Shown here one piece after another: positions 33,036 to 45,984 of a stretch of DNA of 64,000 bases. Both the position numbers and the translations under genes were made by a program. This DNA comes from Adineta ricciae. Its lineage: Eukaryota; Rotifera; Eurotatoria; Adinetida; Adinetidae. Within the stretch, counting starts at the first letter, position 1. Each line of letters begins with the position of its first letter. The notes under the pieces are model-generated. The model saw nothing but the letters and a program-made list of their open reading frames with translations, was not told where the DNA came from and did not search any database. The stretch lies in NCBI GenBank assembly GCA_905250025.1, contig CAJNOJ010000261.1, positions 36,717 through 100,716 of the forward strand, read 5' to 3'.

Positions 33036-34234
33036 GTTTATCTAGATATTGAACACAATTCAATGAAATTTCTTCCTATTACGCATGATATCAACATATA
33101 TAAAGCATCTTTGTTCTATCTGTCGGTCATTGTGATTATTTGTTTCTGCATCGATCAATTGAAATGGCAACATTTTCTCTTTCTGTTTCTCATATTTTTC
33201 AAGAAATGATCTCTCCATCAAATTGTTCAACAAAATGGTGTTAGACTTTGTCTTTTTGCATACTTAGTATGATAATTGGATGAAATTCTGGACTCTTGAC
33301 TAAGTTTGTTAAAGATTACTGGACAAAATGAAAGAAATTCTCTTTCTCGAGCAATTTTTGAGAGAAGTTGAGGATAAAACGATGTCGAAATGGATGAGAA
33401 CGACAATTTTATTAACGCAAAACGATCGTTATGAAGAAATGAAACATGAATGAACGTTTACTTTTAAAGAGAAAAAAGAATAAATGAATAACTGAATAAA
33501 TAAAAAGAGAAAGTCATTGTATGAAATGATCACTTTCGACGCATATACTCTGGTGTGTGTTCATCACAATCTGAAATGATTAGGCTGGCTTCGATTGAGA
33601 AATGAAAGAAAAATTCCTTACCGGATACTTTTAGAGTTAATCATTCAGTGTCTTTTTTTAGTCGTTGACGACACCCCCACACACCATGGAAACGTAATTA
33701 TTCTCATCGGTAACGTAAACAGTAAAAAATATTTCTTGATTTCCGCTAATAGGAGGCAATTTATCTTTGTCCACAAAAAAAATGAGGGAATTTGATTAAC
33801 AAGAATATCGAAAAGTATTTCTTCTTGAAGATTTCTTGAAGCATCTTCAGCAACATGACGACCAATGACATGAAAAGGTCGATTCAAGCCACGTCCTTCT
33901 TCCGTGTGACGAACGAAAAAGCATATTGTGTTGGTGTTGATTTTGCCATCTAACAATTCAAAGAAAGTTATTTGGCTACTAGTATCAAATTGTACTTACA
34001 ATAGCTAATCAAGCTTGTGAATGGTAATAACTGATAAGATGAACTTTAACAAGAAGACAGAAATAGAATATTAAGTATTTATTTCGATGTTGATATTGTT
34101 AATGCTTTTTTCACAAAGTATATTTCTTGTGTGTGAATGGATTCGATAATAAGAAAAGATAACAAAGTCTTTGTTCTTCTTTCATATAGTGGATAGATAG
34201 ATGGACAGATGTTTGTGAATGAATTATTTGAAAT
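33036..34234. other. Intergenic region with a coding-like remnant on the minus strand
   Basis: At about 33645-33956 the minus strand reads ICFFVRHTEEGRGLNRPF, then HVIGRHVAEDASRNLQEEIL. This looks like protein but has no start, an acceptor-like 'attgttag' just upstream and no continuing exon that I can place. Presumed promoter of the F-box gene lies at 33036-33300. The rest shows nothing. Confidence 0.3.
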
Positions 34235-37200
34235 TTATCCATTTCTGTAGAATGTAATCAAATAAATGTCTCTTTCTTTGACATTGATTTCTACGTATTC
34301 ATACGATTTTACACATCGAAGTAGAAACATTAACCATTGATTCCGATACAATGCAATGTCGAACGTCGTGCTTTGGAAATAGCAGATTGACGCTTTTCGA
34401 AACGAATTACTTTCAGATTTCATTTCATTGGATGAGATTTGTTTTAATTCGTTAAAGATGAACTGATGAAAAATCAATAGTTGTTGTTCATTGATCATTT
34501 CGGATGAATCACCATTGAGAAAATGTTCACATAGTTGTAAAACATACAATCGAAACCAATTGAATGCGATGTAATGTGTTATGTTCACTTTGGATATGTT
34601 GAGACAAGTAATGAGCGGTAAAACTACGTGTGGAAGGATTTGTTTTTCATGTAAATAACGAAAATCTGTTGATTTATAAGAAAAATTCAATAAATGTAAG
34701 ATTAAAATTGATTGAGTATTGGAAAGAATGTTTTCAACAATTGAATAATAGATTTGACTGATTTTATCTTTCAATTGAATATTTGCAGCAGAGATATTTT
34801 CGAGATATGTCCATTGACTATGTTCATTTCTTAAATATGGACAAGAGATGAAAGAGAAAAGCTTCGAATGAGTTTTCTGAATAAATGTGGAAATAAATTG
34901 ATAAGAGAATAAACGAAGCATTGCTCATTCGTTTTGGGAAGACATTGCTTGAAAAATGTCGTTGAGTTCAGATTGAAAATTCTTCAATGAATCATTTCCA
35001 TAGACGAAATTCGAGATATTTTCATGTAAAACATCGTCAAGATTTGTCATTTTCTTCTTGTTTAACATTAATGTTTTCAATCGTAAACACGCTTGAAAAG
35101 TATTTCGGAGTAAACGAACTGAATCTTTTCCAATTCGTCTTCAAAAGCGAGACGTTCTTTTAATTCCAATGAAATCGTTGACAATCGGCACCTTGTGCTC
35201 GTGTTCGCGCAAATAACATTTGAACACGATCGGCATAGCGAAAAAGTGAGAGAAGACTTTGATGAGGTTGACCAGTTCGTTGGAAATCTTGAAGAAGATT
35301 TATTCGACGAAAATGTTTCACATAAATGAGCACACGCGTCTTTCGCTTGCTTTTCAATTGATTTTTGTAAGAACACGAGTCTCTCTTTGCTTAACGATCG
35401 TATCTTTGATATGATTTGTTCACCTTCATCGATATTATTATAAATTGACATTAAAAGTTCGTGACAATCAGAAGTCATGTTTGATTCGAATAAATTTTGC
35501 TTTTCAAGTCCACTGGAAAATAATGACAACTGAAATTTATCAAGATGTTTCATTTCGAAGGCAGTTTTAGGAGAACCGATGATCAAAGTACGAATTATTT
35601 GTCCAACTACTCGAAATGTATATGAAAAACCAACATCTTTCTGTTTCAATATTAATTCAGCTAAGATCGGTAAGATAGATCGAATGATTTCGAACTCAAT
35701 GTTTGTCATTAAATCTAAACCAAATAGAATTGATTTGAATAAATCATCGTTAAAGAATTGTTCGATATTTTGAATAAAAAATGAAGAAATTTCATCATCA
35801 GTTATGTTCAAATATTCATTTCGATATTTCCCAACGAAAAATTGAACAAAAACAAGTTGTTGAAATCGTTCAATGAGTTTTCTACTGGAGAGTTGAATTT
35901 GAATGTTTGCTGATGAATTGAAATAAACATTTATCAATGAATTCCAAATAATCCAACTTGAACTTGTTGTTTTTGTTTGAAAATCTGTTATTAAATGTTG
36001 AATCCAATTGATTAACATAACATTCGTTTTTAATTCATTTAAAATTTGTTCGATGAAAACAAATCTTTCATTTTCCAGAATATATTTATGCATTAACGTT
36101 TAATTTATCAATAAATGATTCGGATTGTTTATCGATTAAATAAATCAACGCTTTCGATGCTTGTTGATGAATATTTATTTGAAAATTTTCATTTGTTAAT
36201 GTCAACAAAGTCTCAAATCAATTATCGAATTCTTCGTTGTTCATAAAACGATTCCAATCGAGATTCTCGTTCGATGTTGTTTTCGTATTCGAAAAAAGTT
36301 TTTTATGATGATCCGTTGTCATCGCCGAAAGAAATTTCAGATGTGTTGTTAACAATTTCAACGAAATATATACAACAAATTGTTCATTGAGACTTTGTCG
36401 AGTTGTTGAATGGTGGAAAATAGAATTTTTAATGTTTCACCATCGAATTCGAATGAAATCGATCTTTTCATTGAACAATGTTGAAATTTATATTTGCTTT
36501 GAATTGTTTGATCGATGTCAATATGAACAAAGATGACACATGCAACGAGTTGACCAGAAAAGGTCTTCTTGGAAGTGTTTGTCAATTTATCGTTTGGATA
36601 AACATTGATAGATGTCAGATAGTTCAATGCGTTCGATAAAATATCGTCTAAAGAAGAAAGAAGACTCGAGGGTAATTCCGTTACGTAATTTCTGAATTAA
36701 ACTGAAAGGAATTGATTCTCAAATGTGTAACGTAGCATGTTTTGACTTGATTTTTCGAGAGAATATGAAGACAAACCTTTTGATGTGTTTTCTTCGGAAA
36801 TTGTTTTTGAATCAGATTGATTTTGTGCTTCCCATTCATGACGAATTAGTTCAAAGTCACGATTGAGTTGCTGGAATAGATTTTCAACATTGCCAATATT
36901 ATTTGTATCGAATAAGAATTGTTGAAGTACATAAAGAATCTCTTTGAGATAAACAGTATGCTTTGCAACATTTGATAAAATATTTATGAGTGGGTGTTGA
37001 GAATTTCATGATGAAGAATCATTGTGACTATGACTAAATAACTTTGAAATATTGTGTTTAGCGGATTTGAATAAATTTGTCAGTTTCAAACCCGACGATG
37101 TGTTTTGTTGATTTGTTGCGCTTTCTTCTTGTTTCGCAGGATTTGTGTCATGGTTCTGTTTGTTGTCGTCGAGTTGTTTCATGAATAATTCATTCAATTG

Positions 37201-37549
37201 TTGTTTCTTTTCAGATAAATTGTTGATTTCTTTCATAACTCCTTCGAAATCAGTGATCATTGATGAAAGAACACTTTCCTTGAAATGATTGCTCTTTTTT
37301 TGAATTGACCATTTTCAATTTAAGAATATCGGTTAACTGTAGAAGATTAAGCTGAAGTCGATGGATCATTTCTTTCTCAATGTTTGTCACTCGATTGTTT
37401 CTGATCTTGTCGGACAAAAATAAATTCACATCATCATCATCTTCTTCTTCCATATCTTTTGATATATTTGCAAAATCAGTAAAAATATGACCATCGATTT
37501 CCGTTAAGTCAATCGATTGAGATTCGACAATGGATAAATGTTGACCCAT
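34235..37549 (-). pseudogene. Large decayed gene of unknown family
   Basis: A chain of minus-strand pieces reads downward from ATG 37549: MGQHLSIVESQ (possible myristoyl start) with an acidic stretch EEEDDDD; an A7 run near 37291-37297, where one base fewer would join it to the 37006-37260 frame; a Gln/Asn-rich segment ending in a stop at 37006; then ILYVLQQFLFDTNN-type helical text, 36358-36627, 35077-36093 and 34235-34921. At least three frame changes (for example near 35300 and 35110) and in-frame stops (near 34926) interrupt it. Content is mostly alpha-helical, Leu/Ile/Gln/Asn-rich, 800-1000 residues, without a motif I can name. It might be the N-terminal part of the HECT gene further down the same strand, later split by the F-box gene; this is a guess. 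Confidence 0.5.
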
Positions 37550-38974
37550 TTATTATTTGGATGATATCTAAAAAGACTTGAACCTATAAAATTGTAGTTT
37601 TTTGAATAAAAATGCTACTGTACCTCACTGTGCAAACGGAATATTTGTCTTCCGTTCTCGTGTGTTAAAAACAAACCTTTCCCCTTTTGACATCGGCACA
37701 ATAAGCGAAAATATGTTCGTTCTGCTTTTCTTCCTGTTAATTTCAACCAGTAGTTGTTTGTGCTCGCCAACACATTTTCTTCAACTTGAGATTGCAAGGT
37801 AATAATGCAACATAGTTAAATTATCGAAAAGATTTCAATAGCGAGTGTAAATGGATTGAAATCGGAGTTTTATTGGTCCACATTCGTCATACAAAACTCA
37901 CTTGACACTCAAAACAATTCTTGAAAAGATTCTTGCTATTGGAAAAGTCTCATTCACTTCCTTTAAGAATGAGAATCAAGAACAAAATATCACGCAATGC
38001 AATATGAAATTCACGGTACATTCTATACCAAGCAATCCTTTGTTTCGTAGTTCCACACACTTATCGATATAAATATTCAGATAGAAATGGATTCTACCAA
38101 AATATTTCATTATGAAAATACACAAGTGTAAACGAAGTCAATACAACCGAAGAGTGGAGCAATCCTTATGTGATATCAATTTTATACTATCACAAGTTAG
38201 CATACGTCTTTCTTTCATATTCATCTATTAGAGGACTCATGACGCTACGGAAGTTCGTTTTACGTTGGAAAACACATGCCGTGATTGCTTCATGGATTAT
38301 ACTGTACCTTTTAATACGTCTATATTTAACTGTATATATTAACACATATCATGTCATTAGTTCATTTTAGGCCATACACATTATACGTGATGACGGCTGG
38401 ATTCTGCATCTACTATCATACGTGAATGAATTCGTATGTGTAATCAATGAAAAGAACAAAACAACGACCTACTCAATCGACTATGATTCGAGACACTTAA
38501 GCTATAAGAGTATATGTCTAAATGCTTTCATCAAATCTTAATCATTTGTTTCTTGATATGTGCAATGATGTTTATTTGAAGTAAAGTTTCAAGATGGTCT
38601 CTTTTAGAAGATTGCGAATTCATTTGATAGGATCAAGTGAAAAAATGCAAAGTGGCATTCTTGTTTCACGCTGCGTCTGGAAATGCATCTCATTTCTTTT
38701 TACAAGACTCATTCAGACTTTACAAAAAAAGGTTTTCGTTCAAACCTTTTCTTTATTAAACTCTTAGTTGAACTTACAATAAATAGATTAGAACGAAAGA
38801 CGTTCTATTCACTGCGGTGAAAAGAATTTTTTGAGACTTCGTAACACAATAATACATGTTCCTCGCTATACTTTTGGATTATCATAGGTATGAATGACAA
38901 CATCGTGCAGTTTAGCGCCGACAAAGGAAGGGTGCACTGCGACGAAAGAAGACAAGTTTGTGAATGAAAATCTG
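37550..38974. other. Intergenic, no gene recognised
   Basis: Several short frames (37602-37802, 38170-38370) lack ATG-linked signals or domain content. The right part is the 3' flank of the mucin-like gene. Confidence 0.4.
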
Positions 38975-40623
38975 TCATATGAGGCCGAAAAACCAAGGCA
39001 CACATACGGAAACTGTCGTATATATACATAGAGCAATAGAGGAACTATGCGACGCGCTAAAATGGGTTACACCCGAGTTCCTCGACGGTGTTTCGAATGA
39101 TCCAATCAGCGTTGTTAAAGTCGTATTTACCGACGGTAACATTGATGTTGAGGTTGAAGTTGTCCAGGTGGGCTCTAACGTTCTTAAAGTAGTATTTGTA
39201 ATTGGTACCATTGGCGTTGAAGTAGTCGTGATGAACTCTGAAATTGTTGAGCTAATCGTGGTACTATTCTCTGCAGCGTTGGAAGTAGATGTAGTACTCG
39301 ACTTTAAAGTACTCGAAGCAGTCGTAGTGCTCGGTTCTGGAGTGTTCGAGGTGGTTGAGGTACTAGACTTCGCAGTGCTTGAAGTGGTTGTGGTACTGAG
39401 CTTTGCAGTGTTCGAGGTGATTGAGGTACTAGACTCTAAAGTACTCGAAGCAGTCGTAGTGCTCGGTTCTGGAGTGTTCGAGTTGGCTGAGGTACTAGAC
39501 TTCGCAGTGCTTGAAGTGGTTGTGGCGCTATTCTCTGCAGCGTTGGAAGTAGATCTAGTACTCGACTCTAAAGTACTCGAAGCAGATGTTGTGCTCGGTT
39601 TTGGAGTCACTGACGTGATGAATGTGCTTGATTCTAGAGCGACAGAAGTGGTTGTAGTACTAGGCCATGAAGTATTTGCAGCAGTGGCTGTGCTCGATTC
39701 TGAATCGGTTGATCTGGTGGATGTAGTCGAATCTGGAATGATTGAGGTGGTCGTTGAAGTTTCTGAGATTACTCTTGTAGTTGTTAAAGTTGTGTTTGTC
39801 AATAACGTCGTTGTTAGCGTGTGTGTAGTGATGGGCTTAGCGGTGGTTGTGCTTATAGGTGAAGAAGTAGTTGATTGAGTCGTCGTAACGATCGTAGTGG
39901 TTGTTGTATCTGTTCGTGGCGTACCTATTAGAGATTATAGAACAAGCCAATCGATCCATTAATCTTTGAAATATCTCGGTAGAGTATCACTTCAATTAGT
40001 ATCTATTCCGTGAGTCATACACTAAACAATTATGAGGATAAATATAAAAAATTTGTTATTTCCATTCACAAGGATCGCATTCCGTTTGACCTAATCATAA
40101 AGTCGTATATATCTTTGTAAATGTCAAATCGCTTTAGTAGTGAGAATTGAGAGACATGTTAGATGTGAGCCAGAATATATTTTTCTGGCATATTCGTCTT
40201 ACTATTAATGTAAATGACAGAATAATGGTACAAAACTTACCAGCACATACGTTGTTTTGACATAGATTACTCATACAATCATAGCATGTCTTACAACGCA
40301 ATAAGTCTTGACATCTTGGACACTCGAGACCTCCACAATCAATATCAGACTCATCTTGATTTCTCATTCGATCCACACAATGAAAAGCTGCAAAAAACAA
40401 AACAACTGACTGATGAAAGTCGAAAGAAATCTAAACAAAACAAACATTCATCATTCGTAGGAGGAGATTCTTCCGAACTTGATGAATCAACCGTGATAAC
40501 TATTCGAGTTTGAACACAAGTTAGATAGTAAGAATAAAAGATCAGCGTCCAAAGTAATAAGTTAAATCTATGACAAACATATAAAAACTCTCGTTGTAGA
40601 TTCAAAAGTCCTTACCCGATCAT
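38975..40623 (-). CDS. Secreted/surface mucin-like protein with one DCGG cysteine repeat, 4 exons, 408 aa
   Basis: Exons 40616-40623, 40446-40567, 40241-40387 and 38975-39924 sum to 409 codons. The tiny first exon and the second encode a signal peptide (MIGFNLLLWTLIFYSYYL) followed by RIVITVDSSSSEE. Exon 3 (147 nt) encodes one cysteine repeat: CVDRMRNQDESDIDCGG, CPRCQDLLRC, DCMSNLCQNNVC. The long last exon is a Ser/Thr domain of 11-residue units (SSTLESSTSIT, SNTPEPSTTTA) arranged in 44-residue higher-order repeats; O-glycosylation is expected. It ends in a hydrophobic tail (SSIALCIYTTVSVCVPWFFGLI), suggesting a GPI signal or membrane anchor. Head-to-head with the gene at 41628, whose first exons are paralogous. 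Role unknown; a glycocalyx or surface protein is likely. Confidence 0.75.
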
Positions 40624-41627
40624 GATGATGAATATTCGAATTTAAAATTCACTTTTATATCAAATCCAATTGAAAACTGATTAAATCTGAAGAGACAATT
40701 AAGAATTGATGAAGATAAATTTGCTTTCAGGTCAAATTCTAGTAAAACAATGCTCATTTTGCGAATTAAAGACGGAGACCTTATCGGTAAAGATTTATTA
40801 TTCAAACTCTTTCATCGAACATGTGTAATTACATCTAATTTTTCTATCAAAAATCTTATTCTCTATAACCGAAGCACTTGAAATGAAGTGTGATTACCGT
40901 TTTCATCTTTGTTATTTCTCCACTCTTAGATCTTTTCTCTCATTTTATATCGACGATCGTTATATTTAGAGAATCGTAAGTAGACAAAAAACAGCGCTGA
41001 ATATGAACAAACAAAGGATGAGTAAAAAAAATCAAAGACAGGAATTCTTAGTTTTGATCATATTTCGAATCGAAATTTGCTTGTAAGCAAACATTGCGTC
41101 GAACGCACACACATTTCAAGTTTGCTCCATATTTATGAAGATGAAAGCAACCGTAGAAATAACTGACGTAAAGAAAATAAATATGAAGATTTTTTTCGGC
41201 GACTGGTTCGAGATGTTTTATTCGGGGAGAAAGAATCGAAAACGGTGCAATTTGAATTTTATTTTCGTCCGAAATATTTATTCGGCGAACAATTCAGATT
41301 ATTCATGTTGATAACCTAAACTTGTACGAATTCGCAAAAGTTTAAGGCGAGTGTTGCCTTTCGTCTTGCTTTAAAATCGTGTGCACGAGATGTGGCAGAG
41401 AAAGTGGGTGAAAATGTTTTTCTAAAAAAGAAATCCTTCAATAACTTTTGAAATATAAGCAGTGCATACTGTGATTAGATGTGAAAGTTAAAGACGAAAC
41501 AAGTTGTTTTCTTCGTCGTCGATGTAAATTTTGTAGATCGAATACAAGAATATGTTCAATATCGAGAGATCATTTAATGAAATTGTTCTTCTAGATTAAA
41601 TCACAATAGAAAAACATCGTTGAAATA
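40624..41627. promoter_or_regulatory. Shared divergent intergenic region of the DCGG gene pair
   Basis: About 1.0 kb separates the two start codons (40623 on minus, 41628 on plus). No coding exon is seen. It must hold both promoters, so shared regulation is possible. No specific factor site was recognised. Confidence 0.45.
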
Positions 41628-43542
41628 ATGTTGTTCAGGTAAGAAGTTTTCATTTGAATGTGGCCATGTTCTATATCTTTTCTCTTGTTGATAGTTCGGC
41701 ACCATTGATCTTGTTGGTGTTTTATTCATTTTCCTATTTCGTCGTGATTAACGGTAGAATCACAATAACGATTGATTCTTCGAGTTCAGAAGAAGGACAT
41801 AAACCGAGACAAAAGGGTATGTTTGAGACTGTGATTTATATTTTGAGGTGATACTATATTCTATAGAACCATGTTGCACCGATCGAATGAAAAATCAAGA
41901 TGAATCTGACATTGATTGTGGAGGTCACAATTGTCCAAAATGTCAAGATATGAAGAACTGTAATTATCCTAATGACTGTCTCAGTGGTGTTTGTATCAAC
42001 AATACATGCATTCGTACGTGCTTTCGTCTTCTTTTTTCGTACATCATCAATTTGTGTTATTTCAGCATCGCCTTCGTGTCGAGATCAAATTCGGAACCAG
42101 GGCGAGACTGATATCGATTGTGGTGGTCGTGTTTGTCATAAGTGTCAGGATATGAAGACTTGTAATGTTTCATGTGATTGTCTCAGCGATGTTTGTATTA
42201 ACAATACATGTATTCGTATGTATTACTCACTTTCAACTTGATGACCATATAGAACAAAACGTCTCTCTTTAGCATCACCTTCATGCTTGGATCAAATTCA
42301 AAATCAAGATGAGACGGATATTGATTGCGGAGGACGCACATGTCCAAAATGTCCTGATATGGAGAAGTGTACTTATCCCCAAGACTGCCTTAGTGATATT
42401 TGTATTAACAACATATGTATTTGTGAGTGTCAATAATCGTCTTTGTTCGATACATAAGAAATGTTGTACTTTCAGCATCACCATCGTGCTGGGATCGAAT
42501 TCAAAATCAAGACGAGACGGATATTGATTGTGGAGGAAGTATCTGTCCAAAATGTTACGATACACAGCATTGCGATGTTCCTAGTGACTGTCTCAGCGGT
42601 GTTTGTATTGGCAACACATGTATTCGTAAGTATTCAACTCTTGTTGATTTTAGATTAATAAGAAGTTAGTGTCGTTTCAGCATCACCTTCCTGTCAAGAT
42701 CAAATAATGAACCAAGATGAGACTGATGTTGATTGTGGTGGTTCGATTTGTCCGAAATGCGGCAATGGTAAAGCTTGCAATACCAGTGTGGACTGTTTAA
42801 GTGATCAATGTCGAGTTAAATTCTGTCAGAGTGCGTTCTTTATTCTTTCTCGAACTAATTTTCAGAGTTTTTTTTAATCTTTTTTTCCTCAGCGTGTTCA
42901 TTTGTTAGCTTCGATAATGGTGATTTTGAATCTGGAACTACTTCTGGTTGGACTATTGGTGGTGGTATACGAACATCAGTCTCCTCATCTGAAATGTTGC
43001 CCGAATACTTTTTACCAGGTGGAAAACTTTTTAACTCCACCATCACATTATCACATTCATCAATTGTCACTAATGGAAGTGATCCAACTCTCGGTAATTT
43101 AATGCCAGGTATCGTTGAAGGTGGTCAATACTCGTTTCGTGTCGAGGATTTGGTCAAAGGAGGTTATGCATCAGTGATTAGTCGACAAGTCAACAATTAT
43201 TATTGTTTGGATATTTATTTTTCATGGTTGGCTGTTTTACAAAATGGAAATCATTCATCGAATCAATCAAGTTTAATTATTGTTCAATTAAATGATTTGA
43301 CTACAAATGAAAATTTAATTTTACGTCGTTATGATGCTGGAGCAACAGGAAGTGGTGTTGATAGTCGCTTTCAACAGAAAGATGATTATTTTTATACACC
43401 TGCTTGGCAATCAGAACACTTAGCCATTGATAATACTCGTTTCGGCCATAATTTCCAATTAACAGTTCTGGCAGCAGATTGTCAACCAACTGGTCATGTC
43501 GGTTATCTTTATCTCGACAGTTTCAGTGGTCTTTCACCGTAA
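41628..43542 (+). CDS. Secreted protein with five DCGG cysteine repeats and a jelly-roll-like C-terminal domain, 8 exons, 509 aa
   Basis: Exons 41628-41638, 41695-41816, 41867-42013, 42066-42215, 42273-42422, 42476-42625, 42681-42830 and 42893-43542 sum to 510 codons. The start (MLFSSAPLILLVFYSFSYFVV) is a signal peptide, then RITITIDSSSSEE. Each of the five middle exons (147 or 150 nt, phase 1 at both ends) encodes one repeat of the form C-x-DxxxNQDETDIDCGG-x-CPKC-x-C-x-DCLSxxC-x-C. The last exon encodes a C-terminal domain starting FDNGDFESGTTSGWT, the usual opening of CBM-like beta-sandwich modules ('NGDFE...GWT'). It is expected to be extracellular and perhaps glycan-binding. Similar ETDVDCGG repeats are frequent in myxobacterial surface proteins, which hints at transfer or convergence. 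Confidence 0.8.
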
Positions 43543-45404
43543 CAATTCAGTTTCGATTTCGTCGACTAAACCTAATATGACAATGAATTTTTCTACTTAT
43601 TTACTCCTTGTGTGTCTCTTTCATTCTATACCATTGTTCGCGCGTTTTTAATTAATTAATAAACTTAAATATCCGAATTGTTTCAATTAAAATGAGGTAA
43701 CCTGTATTTAACAACTTCTAGTCATGATAATCTGGTTGTGGATTACAAGTTATCCGAATAAGGATCCGTTCTTATATTACCAATCATTTTATAGGCTGCA
43801 TGATTCTTTCGGGAACAAAAACTTAATTTAAATAAGAAAAAAGTCGGGTGCAATTGTAAACCTGTTATTTTGAAATGAAAAGTTCGATCTAAGAAAAATT
43901 ATGATATTACATTCAAATATGCGCATCGTTCTCATTTGTGTTTTTTCTCTGAATCATGCAGATGTTTTAGGATTGTCATGAAGGTGGTATTATTATGAAA
44001 TATATTTCAACAACAGAATAGATGTCAGCAAAAGTCATAAGGAAGATAATTTTTTTCAATATTGAATTGAACGAGGGCAGGTCTTGAACTGCGTCGATAA
44101 ATCACAAAATTATTAATTAATGATTCACATGTTTTAAAACTCCTCGGTATATCCTTCGTTTTCCTTGTCAGTAACAAACATACAATGTTATGAATTCAAT
44201 CGTATCTTGATAATGGAGTGTATACATGAAGTTGCCAACTCCTTCGAGCTTCGCTTCGTTTATTCTTGTTAAGGAAAGAGAAAGAAGTGTTATATTCAAC
44301 TGTTATACTGCTGCTTTTCCATCTTTGCTTGTTAATTGAAGAATTTCCGTTACTTCGAAACCAATATTTTTTAGTGTTTCAGTTATTCGATCATCTGGTA
44401 TTTCTAGATAGACGCTTCTTATGAAAGCGACCCTTCCTATCACATTATCTACTTAGTTCAATGAAGAAACATATTGCTGAACGATTTCACACTTGTTGTG
44501 TCTTGGTTAGTTGCCAACGCTTTGATTAATGTCATCCACTTTTCTTCTTGAAGTCAAAGCGATAATAACCAATTAATCAGGAATATTCGAGCAATGTCTA
44601 GATGCACATCATGACGACTAGGGGGATAAGAAGCGAAGTTTTGAACATTAAATTGGTGTTTAGAGCGTATCTGCTGTGGCGCCTCTCTTATTGTGGTTGT
44701 TATTTTTAGATTTGGTTTCAATCACCTTGTAGAAATTGTTTCGCTTCAACTCTTCGTCTCATGTTTCACATTGTTGAGAAAGAACGCTATCTGCAAAACA
44801 ACTGTTTCTTTTATTTCTTATGTCATGCAATCATAATAAAGGAATTTATCTTCTGTCTTGAAAATAAAATATAGATCATCTTACAAAAAGGGCTGATGTT
44901 CTAAAATTAGAGAGCTAATAGAATGAATACTAATGAGTACCATTCACTGTTGTCATGTAATCAATTGATATGATCTCTGATTCCCGTCGTATTTTGTTTC
45001 ACCTCTTATTTAACTATCAGACGCCTATAAATATACCATCTACCGTTCAATGCAGTAATCGACTGTTGATTCAATGGACAAGATAGCTCATCATCAATCT
45101 TCTGGTGCCATGTCAAGTATATTGCCACTTATCTTCTTAATTGTAACACTGATATTTGAGTCTATTTTCTCTCGATTGAGTGTCTATTTCGTGCTTCATT
45201 TATTTGATATACTCTTTTGCTACGTGTAACGTCACCGTATGAATTCTTTTTAGAAAAAATTGAATTTAGACATCAAATTTCGCGTGTTATTTGTAGATAG
45301 AATAAAAAACAAGAGTGAAAAGAATAAATTATGACTACGTCTGCACAGCCGGAAGAGTATCAGATGATACTGCTAATCATTTTCCATTGCTACTTGACTC
45401 AACA
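43543..45404. other. Gene-free stretch, nearly 1.9 kb
   Basis: Neither strand shows a convincing exon, repeat array or RNA gene. Confidence 0.4.
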
Positions 45405-45599
45405 ATGGAAAAAACAAAGCTACTTCACGCTGGTGGCTTTATAATGTTCAAGAAACTGGCTGCCTGTTCATTGGCTCTAGGTATTCTAGTTGCAGGCAGT
45501 GCCCTATTCGTTGTTCAACACTTACCTACTCAAAGCACAAAGCTAGCTGTTGACACATACACAGGTAGTAATATATCATCACGAATGGAAAGATGTTAA
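45405..45599 (+). CDS. Possible first exon of a small single-pass membrane protein
   Basis: The ATG at 45405 opens a 64-residue frame, MEKTKLLHAGG..., with a clear hydrophobic segment (ALGILVAGSALFVV) following a basic FKK. This is a type II anchor or uncleaved signal. A donor-like GTAGTA at 45565 suggests the frame might splice onward instead of running to the stop at 45599, but no partner exon could be fixed. Weak call. Confidence 0.3.
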   Translation: MEKTKLLHAGGFIMFKKLAACSLALGILVAGSALFVVQHLPTQSTKLAVDTYTGSNISSRMERC

Positions 45600-45984
45600 A
45601 ACTCAGCTTCACATTCTCTATCTTATGAACAAAATTCGAGACGGACTATCATTATGAGAAATGCGGTCTATTGCCAGTAGGGAGCAAAACAATCAACTTC
45701 ATTAAATTTTTATCCGATGACTTCTGACGAACAAGTCAATTACAGTTCGCGATTAAGCAGCGAAAAAAAACGATGAGATAATATGTTTCATAGATGTTTC
45801 CTCAAGTTGGATTGTATGACGTTCTTCTCTCGCGAATCGGTATGAAAAGATGGTTTTTCTTTGTAGAAAAGAATGAACTTTCGCCAAACTCTCCTCCTCA
45901 AAATTCGTTTCCTAAATAATCATCTGTTGTTCAAGATCAAGCGATGAACATACCAGCTACCTACCCAATATATGAATTATAAAA

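Noticed and set aside
38964-39878. 304-codon plus-strand open frame rich in Val/Leu/Asp
   Set aside because: It is the antisense of the Ser/Thr repeat exon. The 33-bp repeat keeps several frames open, and the composition (VVVLDFAVLEV) mirrors the repeat and not a folded protein. The minus-strand frame has signal peptide, splice sites and phase support.
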